Positions 35,770 to 45,962 of a stretch of 64,000 nucleotides of DNA are shown here, one piece after another. The translations under genes were made by a program, and so were the position numbers. Under the pieces are notes generated by a model, which was not told the DNA's origin, ran no database searches, and saw only the letters and a program-made list of their open reading frames with translations. Position 1 is the first letter of the stretch; the number at the start of each line of letters is the position of its first letter. Source of the stretch: Hypoxylon rubiginosum (Eukaryota; Ascomycota; Sordariomycetes; Xylariales; Hypoxylaceae); assembly GCA_902806565.1 (NCBI GenBank), contig CADCXA010000031.1, positions 1,488,001 to 1,552,000 of the forward strand. The letters are read 5' to 3'.

Positions 35770-37481
35770 GCGCCAAAGCAAAGCAGACCAGGCGAGCGAG
35801 CTGGGAAACACACGAGAACACGACGAATAGATATGGCTAGACGGCTAGACAAAATAGACACAAAAAAAGGATACTGGCCGGAGGTGTTATACTACAAAGA
35901 TGCATTGATGCTGTTCCGACTCACCGGAGCAACCGGACTCGGGAGGTTTTGCTAATCAGCTGTTATACTAGATTGTATTACATTCCCTTTGTCTTGTTAG
36001 ATATCTACTTTCTGCATATAGATCTGTCATATTAGCTAGACTTTTTTTTTAATCGTTGTATATAGACTGTTCAATACTACATAGTTATCTCTATGTTTCC
36101 TCTTGAATATTTTAGCCAAGTGAAATATCATAAAATTTGCCACCATCTCCACTATATAACACAGGATTCTTTTTTTACTACCTTACAAAAACCGATGAAT
36201 AAATGACCCTATTCCGAACTCCCCAAAGTAAGGAGTTGGGGTTAATCGCATGGGTGTTGATAAGAACGGGCCAGGCCGTCCAGGCTGTCCTAGTCCCCTG
36301 CAGAGCGCATTAGTCTACCCGGTAAACCCGCCCGTTAGCTCCCTCTAGCTCCCTTACAGGCTCCCCTACTAGCTCCTTCGCGGGCGGCTACAGGCATTCC
36401 CCGGAGCCACGTGATATGCGCTCTATCATCCTGATCGTCCTGGCTCCCTGGTCGATCAAAAGGAGATGCAGGCCTGCGCCAAATTATCTGTTGGCTCGTT
36501 TATCCACGTGCATGCTCGCTTCATAAAATGACGCAGATTTACCTTGCATATCGTTCCGGGCAGAAATGCTTGCGATCACTCCGAGGGCGTTGGTAGACGC
36601 ACTTAAAACAATCCAGTGGGAACAAGTGTTTAGCATTGCGAAAGCCACCTAACCAAGTATGTGTGGTGGACTTGGGGAGTTTAAAAGGGGGGATAAGTTC
36701 GATTCCTGTCAGCGCTATTGATATCCTCTTCTTTTCTTAGGCGAACTGGGATAAAACATGCGTGGTTTACTATGTACATAGCTAGGAGGCGAACGGCAAG
36801 TAGGCTAAGAGGTAGCCTGCCTAGGCAGCAGTGGATAATTCTGGGCGGTGTCCATGACACTCTGTGTCTATTGTGTCTACCTAATCTAATTTAACGAAGT
36901 TCTAAGTCGTGACTTAGGAGACGTAAATTTATGTCTTAGTAGTATTCTAGCTTCCAGATTTACGACATACCCAGGTTGTATGATAAAATGAAATACTAGG
37001 CATGTATGGACTTGCTACAGCATCGAATGCGCAACTAGAAACATGAAATTGAGCTCAATTGATTGAAGTTCCGGGCTTGTTTTCTCGGTTTCAATGTGAA
37101 AAGTGACCACCATGCTTTCAGTGTAAACTTCTAGCTTCCAAAATCTTGTAAATGAAACTTGAACATTGTTGACATTGCTAACTCGCGTGTTGTTATCACG
37201 CCCCTAGTTTAATTGACGACACTGGCGTAGATCACGACGTCACGATGTGCACCAAAGGCTTCCCTAGATGCCTCGAGAGAGTTGTTTTAATGCTTGAATT
37301 TAATGCTCTAATACAGATGTCTTTTTCTGGAAAAGGAATGATGATTTTGCCGCCGCCGACCCATATCTATAATGCTCTCTACCCGGTCTTAACACCTTGA
37401 CAATCTGAAATGGTTCCGGAAAATCGATCCTCGTCATAGATGGTATCGAGGTACCACCCGATGATCGTTGCTATCATACAT
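35770..37481. other. convergent 3' spacer
   Basis: No gene is seen. Contains an inverted repeat (ccgcccg at 36328-36334 with cgggcgg at 36381-36387) whose loop holds three TAGCTCC copies. AT-rich stretches lie at 35990-36200 and 36880-37080. Confidence 0.55.
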
Positions 37482-38791
37482 TCACGGAGCCTTGAGCACC
37501 GCCCTGAGGTGGATGTCACCGCGCTCCAGTTTGGAGATGGCCTCCTTCACACCCTCTTCCGTCATGGGGAACACCTCGTTGATCGGCTTGATCTTGTGCA
37601 GGGCCGCAAACGCGAGCATCTCGCGGTGGATGTTGCGGGATGCGACGAGCGATCCCTGAACGGCAATGCCGTTGAAGACGAGAGGGAGGTAGGGGATCTC
37701 GAGGTTACCGAAGGCGACCGAAAGGGGGTAGATGGAGGCACCAGGTGCGAGGATAGGCAGGAGCTGGTGCCAGTTGGGCTGGGCCGACGTGGTAACGAGG
37801 AGGCGGTTGATGGGGTGCGACACCTTCAGCTCGGTCTTGCCCTTGGTGGCAATGAACTCGTGGGCTCCCAATCTCATGGCCTCCTCTCTCTTTCGCTCGG
37901 TGCCCGAGAGGACGACTACGCGGTTGCCCATCTTGGCGGCGAATTGAATGGCCAAATGGCCAAGACCACCCAGGCCCATGACTGCGAGGCGCGGAGTCAG
38001 CAACGTGCATCTTTTTTTAATTTGGGGAAAAATGGGAGGGGGGGTTGATCTAGGAAGGATGGGCAGATGCAAGGAGTCCATGTGTGGAATCTCGATGCTG
38101 CGGGGGAGCTAATGGAACATGACACAAAGGGAAACGAGTCCGGAAACTACTTACTGCCGATCGTCTCGGTGGGCTGGGTGTCATATTCTTGCAGAACAGC
38201 AAAGACAGTTGCACCAGCGCACTGAAGGGGTGCAGCCTCTTCGTCGGTCATACCCTCGGGGATGGGGTGCAGGAAGGCCTCGCGCACGACGGCGTGCGAG
38301 GCAAGACTTCCCTGGTCGACCTTGTCACCACCGTAGGTAGCGCGCTCGGGGCAGTAGGTCTCGTGTCCCGTAAGGCATTCGTGGCAGTGGCCACAGCTGT
38401 CGTGCTCATATCCGAATCCAACGCGGTCACCCTTCTTCAGCCACTTAGCGTCGGGGCCGAGAGACTCGACGACACCAACACCTTCATGGCCGAGGATGAT
38501 GTCTTGGTTAGTCTGCAAGTTGCTTGTTAGTAAGTGTGTGGGTTAGGGTTACGATAGGGTTTGCGTCGTGTAACATACGTAGTGGAGATCTATCGAGATT
38601 GTTAGTCATTATCGTCTGTTGATGCATATGGGGAAAGATATTGAGATTTGATAACACTTACCAGTTCCGCAGAGTCCAGAGTAGGTGATCTTGACCAGGA
38701 CCTTGTCGCCGGTGAGGGTGTCGGGCAGTTCGACGGTGTCCTTGACGGCAATGTTGGCCTTGGAGCCCTTGTAGACGGTAGCTTGAACCAT
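37482..38791 (-). CDS. zinc-containing alcohol dehydrogenase, cinnamyl-alcohol-dehydrogenase-like MDR
   Basis: Four exons: 38791-38662, 38589-38579 (an 11-bp micro-exon), 38512-38155 and 37981-37482; 332 aa. All introns have GT..AG ends. The micro-exon is needed to make the catalytic zinc motif: exon 1 ends SGLCGT, the micro-exon gives DLHY and exon 3 begins TNQDIILGHEG. Catalytic zinc ligands are Cys of LCGTD and His-Glu of GHEG. The structural zinc lobe has four Cys in SCGHCHEC and ETYC. The cofactor site is MGLGGLGHLA, followed by VVVLSGTERK. Enzymes of this class interconvert alcohols and aldehydes with NAD(P)H. Convergent placement next to the A-T-R reductase suggests it reduces that enzyme's aldehyde product (inference). 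Confidence 0.93.
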
Positions 38792-38910
38792 TGTGAAAGA
38801 TTGTTGATGGGTTGTCGAGATGATAGTACAAGTTGTTGTCTAAGATGAATCGGATGTTGAGTGGTTCGCGGTTGAGGTCGAAGTCGAAGATGACTGTGAG
38901 GCTGTCGAGG

Positions 38911-38920
38911 TTTATATGTT
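38911..38920 (-). promoter_or_regulatory. TATA-like element of the alcohol dehydrogenase gene
   Basis: The minus strand reads aacatataaa, about 120-129 bases before the ATG at 38791. Confidence 0.35.
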
Positions 38921-39390
38921 ATATATGTTTAGGTATTGGGTATTGGTATCTAAGGTTGAGTGTTTGTGTTTGTTGTTTGTTGCTTGCTGCTTGTTGCTTG
39001 TCAATTCGAAATGGAATGAAGCACCTTCCTGGCCATTATATATCTATAACTTTCATACCAACCTAAGAGAAGGGTCCAATGCACAATGCATATTACATCA
39101 ACACTTCGATCGATCAAAATCTTGATGGTCTTTGGTTTCTAACCTATCATTTCTAATCCGGGAAAAAGTTACGTTGTTATTCATCATGCCAAACTTCGCA
39201 GCTAACGACAAATCCCGTCAACTCCTACGCGGCGATAAGGCTTCTCTGCTGCACAAAGGGGCCATCCCACTGGAACCTGCGAGGTGGCAATGACCAATCA
39301 AGAGCACAATTGACTTTGTTTGCAGCAATTCGGTGTCATTCTCCAGTCACACAGAGATTGGCAACGGGGAATTGAGTGGCCTAGCCAGAC

Positions 39391-39446
39391 TTCGCAGGTC
39401 CTCGCTGGCCCTCGCTGGTCCTCGCAGTTCTCGCAGTTCTCGCAGT
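39391..39446 (+). repeat. imperfect CTCGCTGG/TCTCGCAGT tandem repeat
   Basis: ggtcctcgctggccctcgctggt-type units pass into three copies of ctcgcagtt. Confidence 0.75.
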
Positions 39447-40655
39447 GTTAGGAGATAAGATGGATCCTGATCTCCGACAACTCCTTTGGGGAAAGGTTAT
39501 CCCGGGGGCTAGGGTGAATTGGGGGTCCTGCTTGGTCCCTTAAAGCTGCAAGCAGACGTGGGGTTAGTAAGCCAGACCAATGGCCGCCGTCCAAACAACG
39601 CCGAAACACACTGAAGAACACCAGAGAACAGCGAAGGGCGACAAGACGCTAGCGACTGCATGTCCCGGCCCCACCGTATATGGTCATACATGGCCATTCA
39701 CGGCGCTGGACGATACAAGGCTGATCTCAAAGGATCCACTTTCCGATATTGTCCCAGTAAGGTCAGGTCCAGATCCCTCGAAAACCCCGTACCTCCAGGA
39801 GGCTGAATGGGAAGTCGGAGTTGTCGACCTACGTCACAAGGGAGCAATTCTTAAGAGCGGCGTCAGGGCGGTGACAGGTCGGCAACTTTTACTTCTTGTG
39901 GAATTGGAATGTCTCATATCACCGACGTAGACCGCCTGCGGCAGGAAACGAAAGAAATTGGTTGGAAACGGTAGTAAATGGCGACTCCTCGGTCGGTGGC
40001 TGCTCAGCTAGCTCCCAGGGCTCCCAGGCCAGATTTACCATCTCCAACCAAATATGCTGTGTTTCCATCTAGCCTACCCCTTTTCGAACTTAGCCTCCTC
40101 CATCTACGTAGCATGGGATAAGGGGTAGTGGCCAACCATGGCACGAGAATGACGGGTCATGGAGCTAAAGAACCATATCATCGGGTCAGATTAACCATCA
40201 GGGTAGTCTTATGAGCAAGGGAGACGAGTAGATAAAAAGGATGGAGCACGCAGTTCAATTTTAGCAAGTGAGCTAGCGAGCGTGTTGATTGTATATATAT
40301 ACTTTTTGTGTGTGCGTACTAAACAAGATGATTGCTTCTATTAAGAAAGGTTCCAAATATCATATCCGACGTTTGAATCCCTAACCAAGGAAGCTTACGT
40401 ACAAAACATGTCAGAAATGAAGGGAGTGAGCTCAGCTTGCTGCTATATCAGTTCGTGGTCGTGTCGTACCATTCGTACCATCCCACACACCACCTCACAC
40501 GCCGACAGCAACTCGAAACTCACATGATTATTCATAATAAAAAAAGAAGAGGCTTCAAAAGAAAAACTGCAACCAACATATATGCAGGGTCCAAAGGAGG
40601 GGGCTAGAACGCTCGCATCCCCCTACAACATCCCACTCGAACTCGTTCTGACTAA

Positions 40656-43022
40656 TTACACCTGCTGCTGGTAATACGCCCACTGGATAGCAGGGTCACC
40701 ACTCATGTTTAACCAAGGAAACATTTGGAAATCCTGCGCGTCCATCGGAAAAGCCATATCCATCGACTCGGCCAGCATGTGGTGCATCGGCGCCGCCGCC
40801 GACATCCCATCGTCGTAGCTCCACGCGTTGGTCGGCGTCTGCACGGCGGTGGGGTTGGTGCTGCTCACGAGGGTCTCGTCTCCCGAGGTGCCCCAGCTTC
40901 CCACCGTCAGGGGTGACTCCTCCACCTTCTGCATCAGCTCCTGCTGCTCGTTCGAGGGCATCCTCGTGAGCATGTCGGCCTGCGCGCTGAGGTCCCGCGA
41001 GATGGCCGTCGCGCTCGCCGCCGACGCGAGGCTCTTGCCGAAGATCTCGAAGACGGACGAGGTGAGGTCGATGGCGCTCCTCGCCGCCGGCGTCGCGGCG
41101 TCGTGGGGGTAGGCGATCACGAAGCCGATGAGCGACATGACGGCATTCCACTGCCACTGGAATGCTTCATGCCAGCCCGTCAGGATCGACGTCGACGAGA
41201 GCACTTGGTGCATGATGCGCGTCAATTGGATAGCGTGGCCGGCGCATTCCGCAGCGAGCCTGTCGGCCCCCGGGGTGGGCATAGAGGGCGGGGAGAAGCG
41301 GATGAAGGGGCGAAAGAGGTTTATACAAAGGTTGTGATACATCAGCTCTAACAGCAGCCGTTGCCGCTGGAGCCAGAGCGATGCGAATTGCTCAATATCG
41401 AGAGCCGTACAGTCGGTGGAGAAGGGGATACCGTTGTCCTGGCGTTTTGTTTTGATGGCGCTGGGGACGTTCTTTACCCAGTCCTCCATCCGCTCCACGT
41501 AAGGAGCCAAATACTCCGCGTGAGACTCGATAATCTTCCCTTCGTCCTCCTCCGACATCTGGTCGCTGGAGACGCTCGGGGTTTCGAGCTGCTTCTTATA
41601 GAAGGCGGTGTAAGCTGTTCGCGCGGTCTGGAACAGCCTAACGTTATGGATATTGAACGTCAGCCAGGTGACGTCTTCTCCGAGAGGAGCTAAGATGGTG
41701 CCCGACGCCGTTGCGATTTCCCTGTCATCCCCAGGCACACCGCAGGTGGTATCGGCTTGGTCTATCAAGAACGGCCGACCGAGCTTCATGCTGATCTTGC
41801 TATCTAGGACGAAAAGCGTCCACCACAGACGCTTTCTCATCTCTCTTTCCCGCTGCGGCATCTCCGGAGGCGGGTCTACGTGGAGACCAAGCATGAAGGC
41901 AGTCCGCACAGCGAGCGTGCAGGTACTGTCTGACATGTTTGGAAAAGCTCCAGAGCACAGATATACGGTGGACAGGATGTGGCACTGGAGCGTGAAGACG
42001 GTAGGGTTCTCCAGCTCGCTCGTCAGCAGGCTCTGACAGCGTTGGAAATGCCACCGGCCGGCGATGGTGGCATCGTGGCTATCGAGCTTAAGAATTTCGG
42101 CGCTGCCACCCCCTTGTCCAGAGCCTGGCTGCAACGCCACGCCGTACTGGACGCATAATGCTATGACTATGTCGACAAGAGCCGACGGCTTTCGCTCTCT
42201 ACCAGACGTCGTCCAAAGAGACTGGTAGTGCTCCTTGAAAGCGACCTCGTCCAAAACCGGAATCGAGGTGTGATAAGATTGCCAGAAGAGGCCGATGAAG
42301 TACTCCTCCTGGGTTGGGGTCAAATAGTCCCCCTGGGTAACCGAGAAACCTCCCGGGGTGGGGAAAGACCGATGGCTCTGGTCTTTCCCCGAGTTTTGGT
42401 TTGGCCCGTCGTACAACTTGTTTGTCGAGTCGGGCAGCATGTGGTTGATGGGGCGGGCCTGCCGGAGGGACGTGTTCAGGAAGGTGTTTACACGTCTGAT
42501 GAAGTAGAACAGAGAGGAGGGCCCGTACCACGTCTCTTGCTGAGAGCGTGTGGCGCGGATGTGTATGCCCTCCAGCCTCTTCCGCTCGGGATTTCCGTGG
42601 TCACTCGGAGGACCAAAGGTGCCGCCGGTGCTCTCAGGACCAGAGCCCCCGCACGAGGCCATGCTCGGGGGCGTCGTGAGAGGCGTATTAAGCCCGATCG
42701 ACGCCCCCTTTGACCCCAGGCGCTCGTGCTCCAACTCGAGCTCCAACTCCCTCACCCGATTTTCTAAACGTTCGATCTTTCGGTAGGCATGAGGAAGAGT
42801 GCGAACTTCTATCGCGCCCTGACTACATTGGCCTCTTCGCTTTTGACAGTTGGAACACGGGAGGTGGTTATCACACTTAATGCGGTGGACACGACACCAA
42901 TCACAGGCTCGCGCTACTTGGCTCCGCTTCGGTCGAGGCTTTGGAGGCTGCGGAGCCTCCGGAGATGCTGGAGCGCTCGATTCGGCAGCGCCCGGAGCCA
43001 TTCCAACAAAAGTGGTAAACAT
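40656..43022 (-). CDS. Zn2Cys6 transcription factor with fungal-specific regulatory domain
   Basis: One uninterrupted frame; 788 aa from the ATG at 43022. The frame is open further upstream, but that part is hydrophobic and looks like leader. An ATG at 43001 is an equally good start. The zinc cluster is RACDWCRVHRIKC then LPCSNC and GQC: cysteines at about 40, 43, 50, 56, 59 and 66 (C-x2-C-x6-C-x5-C-x2-C-x6-C). A coiled-coil dimerisation stretch follows (RKIERLENRVRELELEL, about 80-100). The middle-homology domain is at about 245-600, with TAFMLGLHVDPP and RKRLWWTLFVLDS, the usual Fungal_trans core. The tail is acidic and Met/Pro-rich. It is a nuclear regulator. The target is unknown; it may act on the A-T-R, ADH and GMC genes beside it or be unrelated to the cluster. 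Confidence 0.93.
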   Translation of the reverse strand: MFTTFVGMAPGAAESSAPASPEAPQPPKPRPKRSQVARACDWCRVHRIKCDNHLPCSNCQKRRGQCSQGAIEVRTLPHAYRKIERLENRVRELELELEHERLGSKGASIGLNTPLTTPPSMASCGGSGPESTGGTFGPPSDHGNPERKRLEGIHIRATRSQQETWYGPSSLFYFIRRVNTFLNTSLRQARPINHMLPDSTNKLYDGPNQNSGKDQSHRSFPTPGGFSVTQGDYLTPTQEEYFIGLFWQSYHTSIPVLDEVAFKEHYQSLWTTSGRERKPSALVDIVIALCVQYGVALQPGSGQGGGSAEILKLDSHDATIAGRWHFQRCQSLLTSELENPTVFTLQCHILSTVYLCSGAFPNMSDSTCTLAVRTAFMLGLHVDPPPEMPQREREMRKRLWWTLFVLDSKISMKLGRPFLIDQADTTCGVPGDDREIATASGTILAPLGEDVTWLTFNIHNVRLFQTARTAYTAFYKKQLETPSVSSDQMSEEDEGKIIESHAEYLAPYVERMEDWVKNVPSAIKTKRQDNGIPFSTDCTALDIEQFASLWLQRQRLLLELMYHNLCINLFRPFIRFSPPSMPTPGADRLAAECAGHAIQLTRIMHQVLSSTSILTGWHEAFQWQWNAVMSLIGFVIAYPHDAATPAARSAIDLTSSVFEIFGKSLASAASATAISRDLSAQADMLTRMPSNEQQELMQKVEESPLTVGSWGTSGDETLVSSTNPTAVQTPTNAWSYDDGMSAAAPMHHMLAESMDMAFPMDAQDFQMFPWLNMSGDPAIQWAYYQQQV

Positions 43023-43845
43023 TGACCTTTTCGAGGCGTACAAGAAAAAAAAAAGTTGTGAAAATAAAAGGGGGATAAGATGGTTGGGGGTGCTAGGGTG
43101 GTAGAAAGGAATCCGGAGACAAAAATAGTCAATAGTCGGGAGGGGCGGCACATGCGGTAGAATTACCGTTCGCTTTGGGACGGGGCTGTTGGTTTTGTTG
43201 CAGCAAAGAGCTTAGGAATTGTGAGGGGGTAGGGGGGGGGGGTGTTTAGGTGTTAGGGGGGGAGGGAGTTTGGAAAAGAGGTTCGCTCTTCTTGCAATAA
43301 AGTTTCCCCCTTGCTTACACGCTGTCAGCATACTATGTAAGCATGAACAGTGCTATGCGTTTTCCGGTATTCGCCATTCTCTCGCCGATATAATTCCAGT
43401 AAAGCAAGATTCATAATATCTTGTCTGGCATTTAATAGAGTGGTGGTAGAAAATTGTGTGGTGCGTTGCTTTTTTTTTTTTCTTTCCCCTCTTCTCTTAC
43501 TTCGTATTCGAAAAAAAGAGAAGAATAATCTTGGGAAGATTGGGAAAGTTGAACGGTTCTTTCTCCTGTTCTCCTTCTGGAATCTATACCGTTAACTATA
43601 TTCATATATCGAGACCTGTGACACAAGTTTGCCCGAGTAATAATATCTTTCATAAGTCCCGGGCCTTATCGATCGGGCAAATAGAGTGGTTGGTGACCTT
43701 ACAGTATGCATTCTGAACTCGTACTCATTGATATATGACATCACGGCCTGCGCGGCCCTACCGGATTCCTACCCGGTTCCGGTTGACTTGCAGCCTATCA
43801 ATCTTTGTGGCACGACAGTTTGTGACAAAACAATCAGCACCGTAT

Positions 43846-43881
43846 GTACCCCCTTGGTACCCCTTAGTACCCCTGGTACCC
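43846..43881 (+). repeat. (GTACCCCTTG)n imperfect tandem repeat
   Basis: Four copies of gtacccc separated by ttg, tta and tg spacers; GGTACC palindromes are included. Confidence 0.8.
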
Positions 43882-45834
43882 GTATAAGTAAGCGTGCATT
43901 GTGGTCCCGTGATTCTTCAGTGCACCGGGAAATGTCCCATTCCTAGTGGGACCCGTCAAGGGGCTCGTAGGGCTGCAGCACTAGAGCACCTCAAATTGGC
44001 GGTCGTTTTTCTATTTTCTACCTTGAATACCGCACTACCGCACCACCACACCCATACGGAAAGTTTTCAGACGGTCTAGTTGAGATGGTGGCTCCTGTTC
44101 CTGGCTGGGTCGCCCCCCTAGATGTGTCGCATAATCGGTATCGGGGAGATAATTGCGAAATTGACACACCGAGGCGGCTCGTTTATGCCGTGTAGCTCTA
44201 CGTCCGAAGGATGGATTACGAGTAGCGGTGTCATTTGCTGGATTCATACTCCGGAGATATGCTTAAAATGTAAGTTCGGGTCAGAGAGAATCATTAGGAC
44301 CAGCGCTGATTAGGACTGTGCCGGCTCTACCCAATCATCGCTATTACCAACTTGGCTAGTTCTGACACCTGTTCCTTGCATGAGGTGGCAGATACCCAAT
44401 GCATTATCTATTGCAGCAACGCTGACGATCCTGATGATTGGTATGGCCCGTGTCCCCGGAACCAGGCCCACGAGAATGGCCCATCTGCCCATTCTGGCTT
44501 GCCAAGCCTGTGCCTCTTCGAACTGGTAATAAGCTGCTTACCTCCCCCCTTGACGACCATAACACGATACCAAGGTACGCAAGGCTCCGATGCTACTTAC
44601 GACAGTTGCTTCATGATAAGAGGCCCGTCTCGATCCCGGATGCTTAAGCGAAGACATGGAATAAATCGCCGATCTACCAATGCGAGACCCATGCCGGGAC
44701 AGAGTAAATCCTATGAACAAAGCCTCACATACTCTATCAAAAAAAATTCAATGCGAGAAGCTTGATCTTTCAGCCAAGTTGTTGCCCAGCTTAGGAGGTA
44801 GGGTATATCGAGAACAGATATCGAGAATAGGCGATGCCATTTTGTAATCGTCTTACGAAGTAAGGGGGCTTAACTTCCACGTGCTGTGAAAACTTGCATT
44901 GATATTATGATATGCTAACAACTACAACGTAGGACTCACATGGACCCAGCCAAACGTCTGATACCAAGTAAGACGTCGGATTACTCGGGACTCTTCGATT
45001 ATACATCCACGTGGGAGAGACCCTTGTGTACCATATTACCGGTAAGACTTCGTGCGGGTGGTCCTATCCCGACCGACGGGGAGCTCTACCGGCTTCGACG
45101 ACTAGGGTTCGAACTGGGGTTGAAGCAGTAGAATAGTGATATTTCGAAAAGGCATATGTCGGAATATGGTGTATGTAAGCCTGGTAGCTTGATGAGTCAA
45201 CCGCATCCGGAAGGCTACGTCTGATGCCCGTCGTGGGTTACGCAATCTGATTCGGTGACCGTTAGCTCGAAAGGCTGCGCAAGGCCGCTACGGTCAGCCG
45301 CCACAGACGCGATCGACTCGTGATCATTGTGACTATTGAATCCTTCCCGGTTCATTCGTCTTACGTTGTTGAAGGGTATAGCCTCGCTTAGTCGCGTGTA
45401 TAGGGTCGAGTGCCGGTGAAAGCCCGCCCAAAAGAGGAAGGGCTGAAGCTCCTTAGCTCAGAACGGGACCTCAACAGGGTAACCGGATCTTGGAAAACGC
45501 CTCAAACGGGAGGGATTCCCATTGATGATCCCCCTTGATATTGACAATTTGGGATTTGGAACCCAGTCGCCATGGCTCTCGTCAGATTCTTTCCTATCTG
45601 TCCGCCTACGCCGTAGGCGGGCGTCGAGCATGGATTGAGGCTATCTCGAGCCTGGCATCGGATGATCATCTGTTCGTGAAGTCGTGCGAGAGAGTGAGAT
45701 TCTGGCATCCGTGTCCCCTTGGCGCAAGATATCGGATACTGCATGGGAACCTAGTCGTAATCACTTTCGCTTGTCCGCGGAGGCATGAGAACGGGAAGAG
45801 GAGGAGCAGTAAGAGAATAGGACTCGGACGAACA

Positions 45835-45843
45835 TCTATAAGA
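45835..45843 (+). promoter_or_regulatory. TATA-like element of the GMC oxidoreductase gene
   Basis: tctataaga lies about 120-128 bases before the ATG at 45963, followed by a C/T-rich leader. Confidence 0.4.
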
Positions 45844-45962
45844 GACAGACTTTCTGCCTCTTTCAAGGGAAAAAAGAAATCACCATCGCTCGCAGCAACA
45901 TCGTGAAAGCAGCACCTTCCATTCTCTGCCTCCAAACTCCCTCGCTATCTCTCTCGTTCAAG

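Larger units (their letters stand above)
38792..40655. other. intergenic spacer
   Basis: No gene is supported. A frame of 116 codons at 39580-39930 has no recognisable content. A short CTCGC-type repeat lies at 39391-39446. The right part holds the 3' region of the transcription factor. Confidence 0.55.
43023..45962. other. 2.9 kb spacer between divergent genes
   Basis: No gene is supported. The first 250 bases are G-rich with poly-G runs (43225-43265). T- and A-rich runs lie near 43470-43520, and a GTACCCC repeat at 43846-43881. 45190-45500 is GC-richer but has no readable protein. A tRNA-like GGGTTCGAA string at about 45110 has no proper arms. Confidence 0.55.

Noticed and set aside
34918..35811. 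297-codon minus-strand frame over the reductase domain
   Set aside because: Antisense shadow of the R domain; Arg/Val/Asp-rich without motifs.
36690..36720. GTTCGATTCC resembling a tRNA T-arm
   Set aside because: The stem has a mismatch and no D-arm or acceptor partner is found upstream.
39580..39930. 116-codon plus-strand frame
   Set aside because: No recognisable domain and no promoter or splice evidence.
45060..45135. tRNA-like B box (GGGTTCGAA) with a nearby GGTAGAGC on the other strand
   Set aside because: The two motifs lie on opposite strands and the stems do not pair; no tRNA can be folded.
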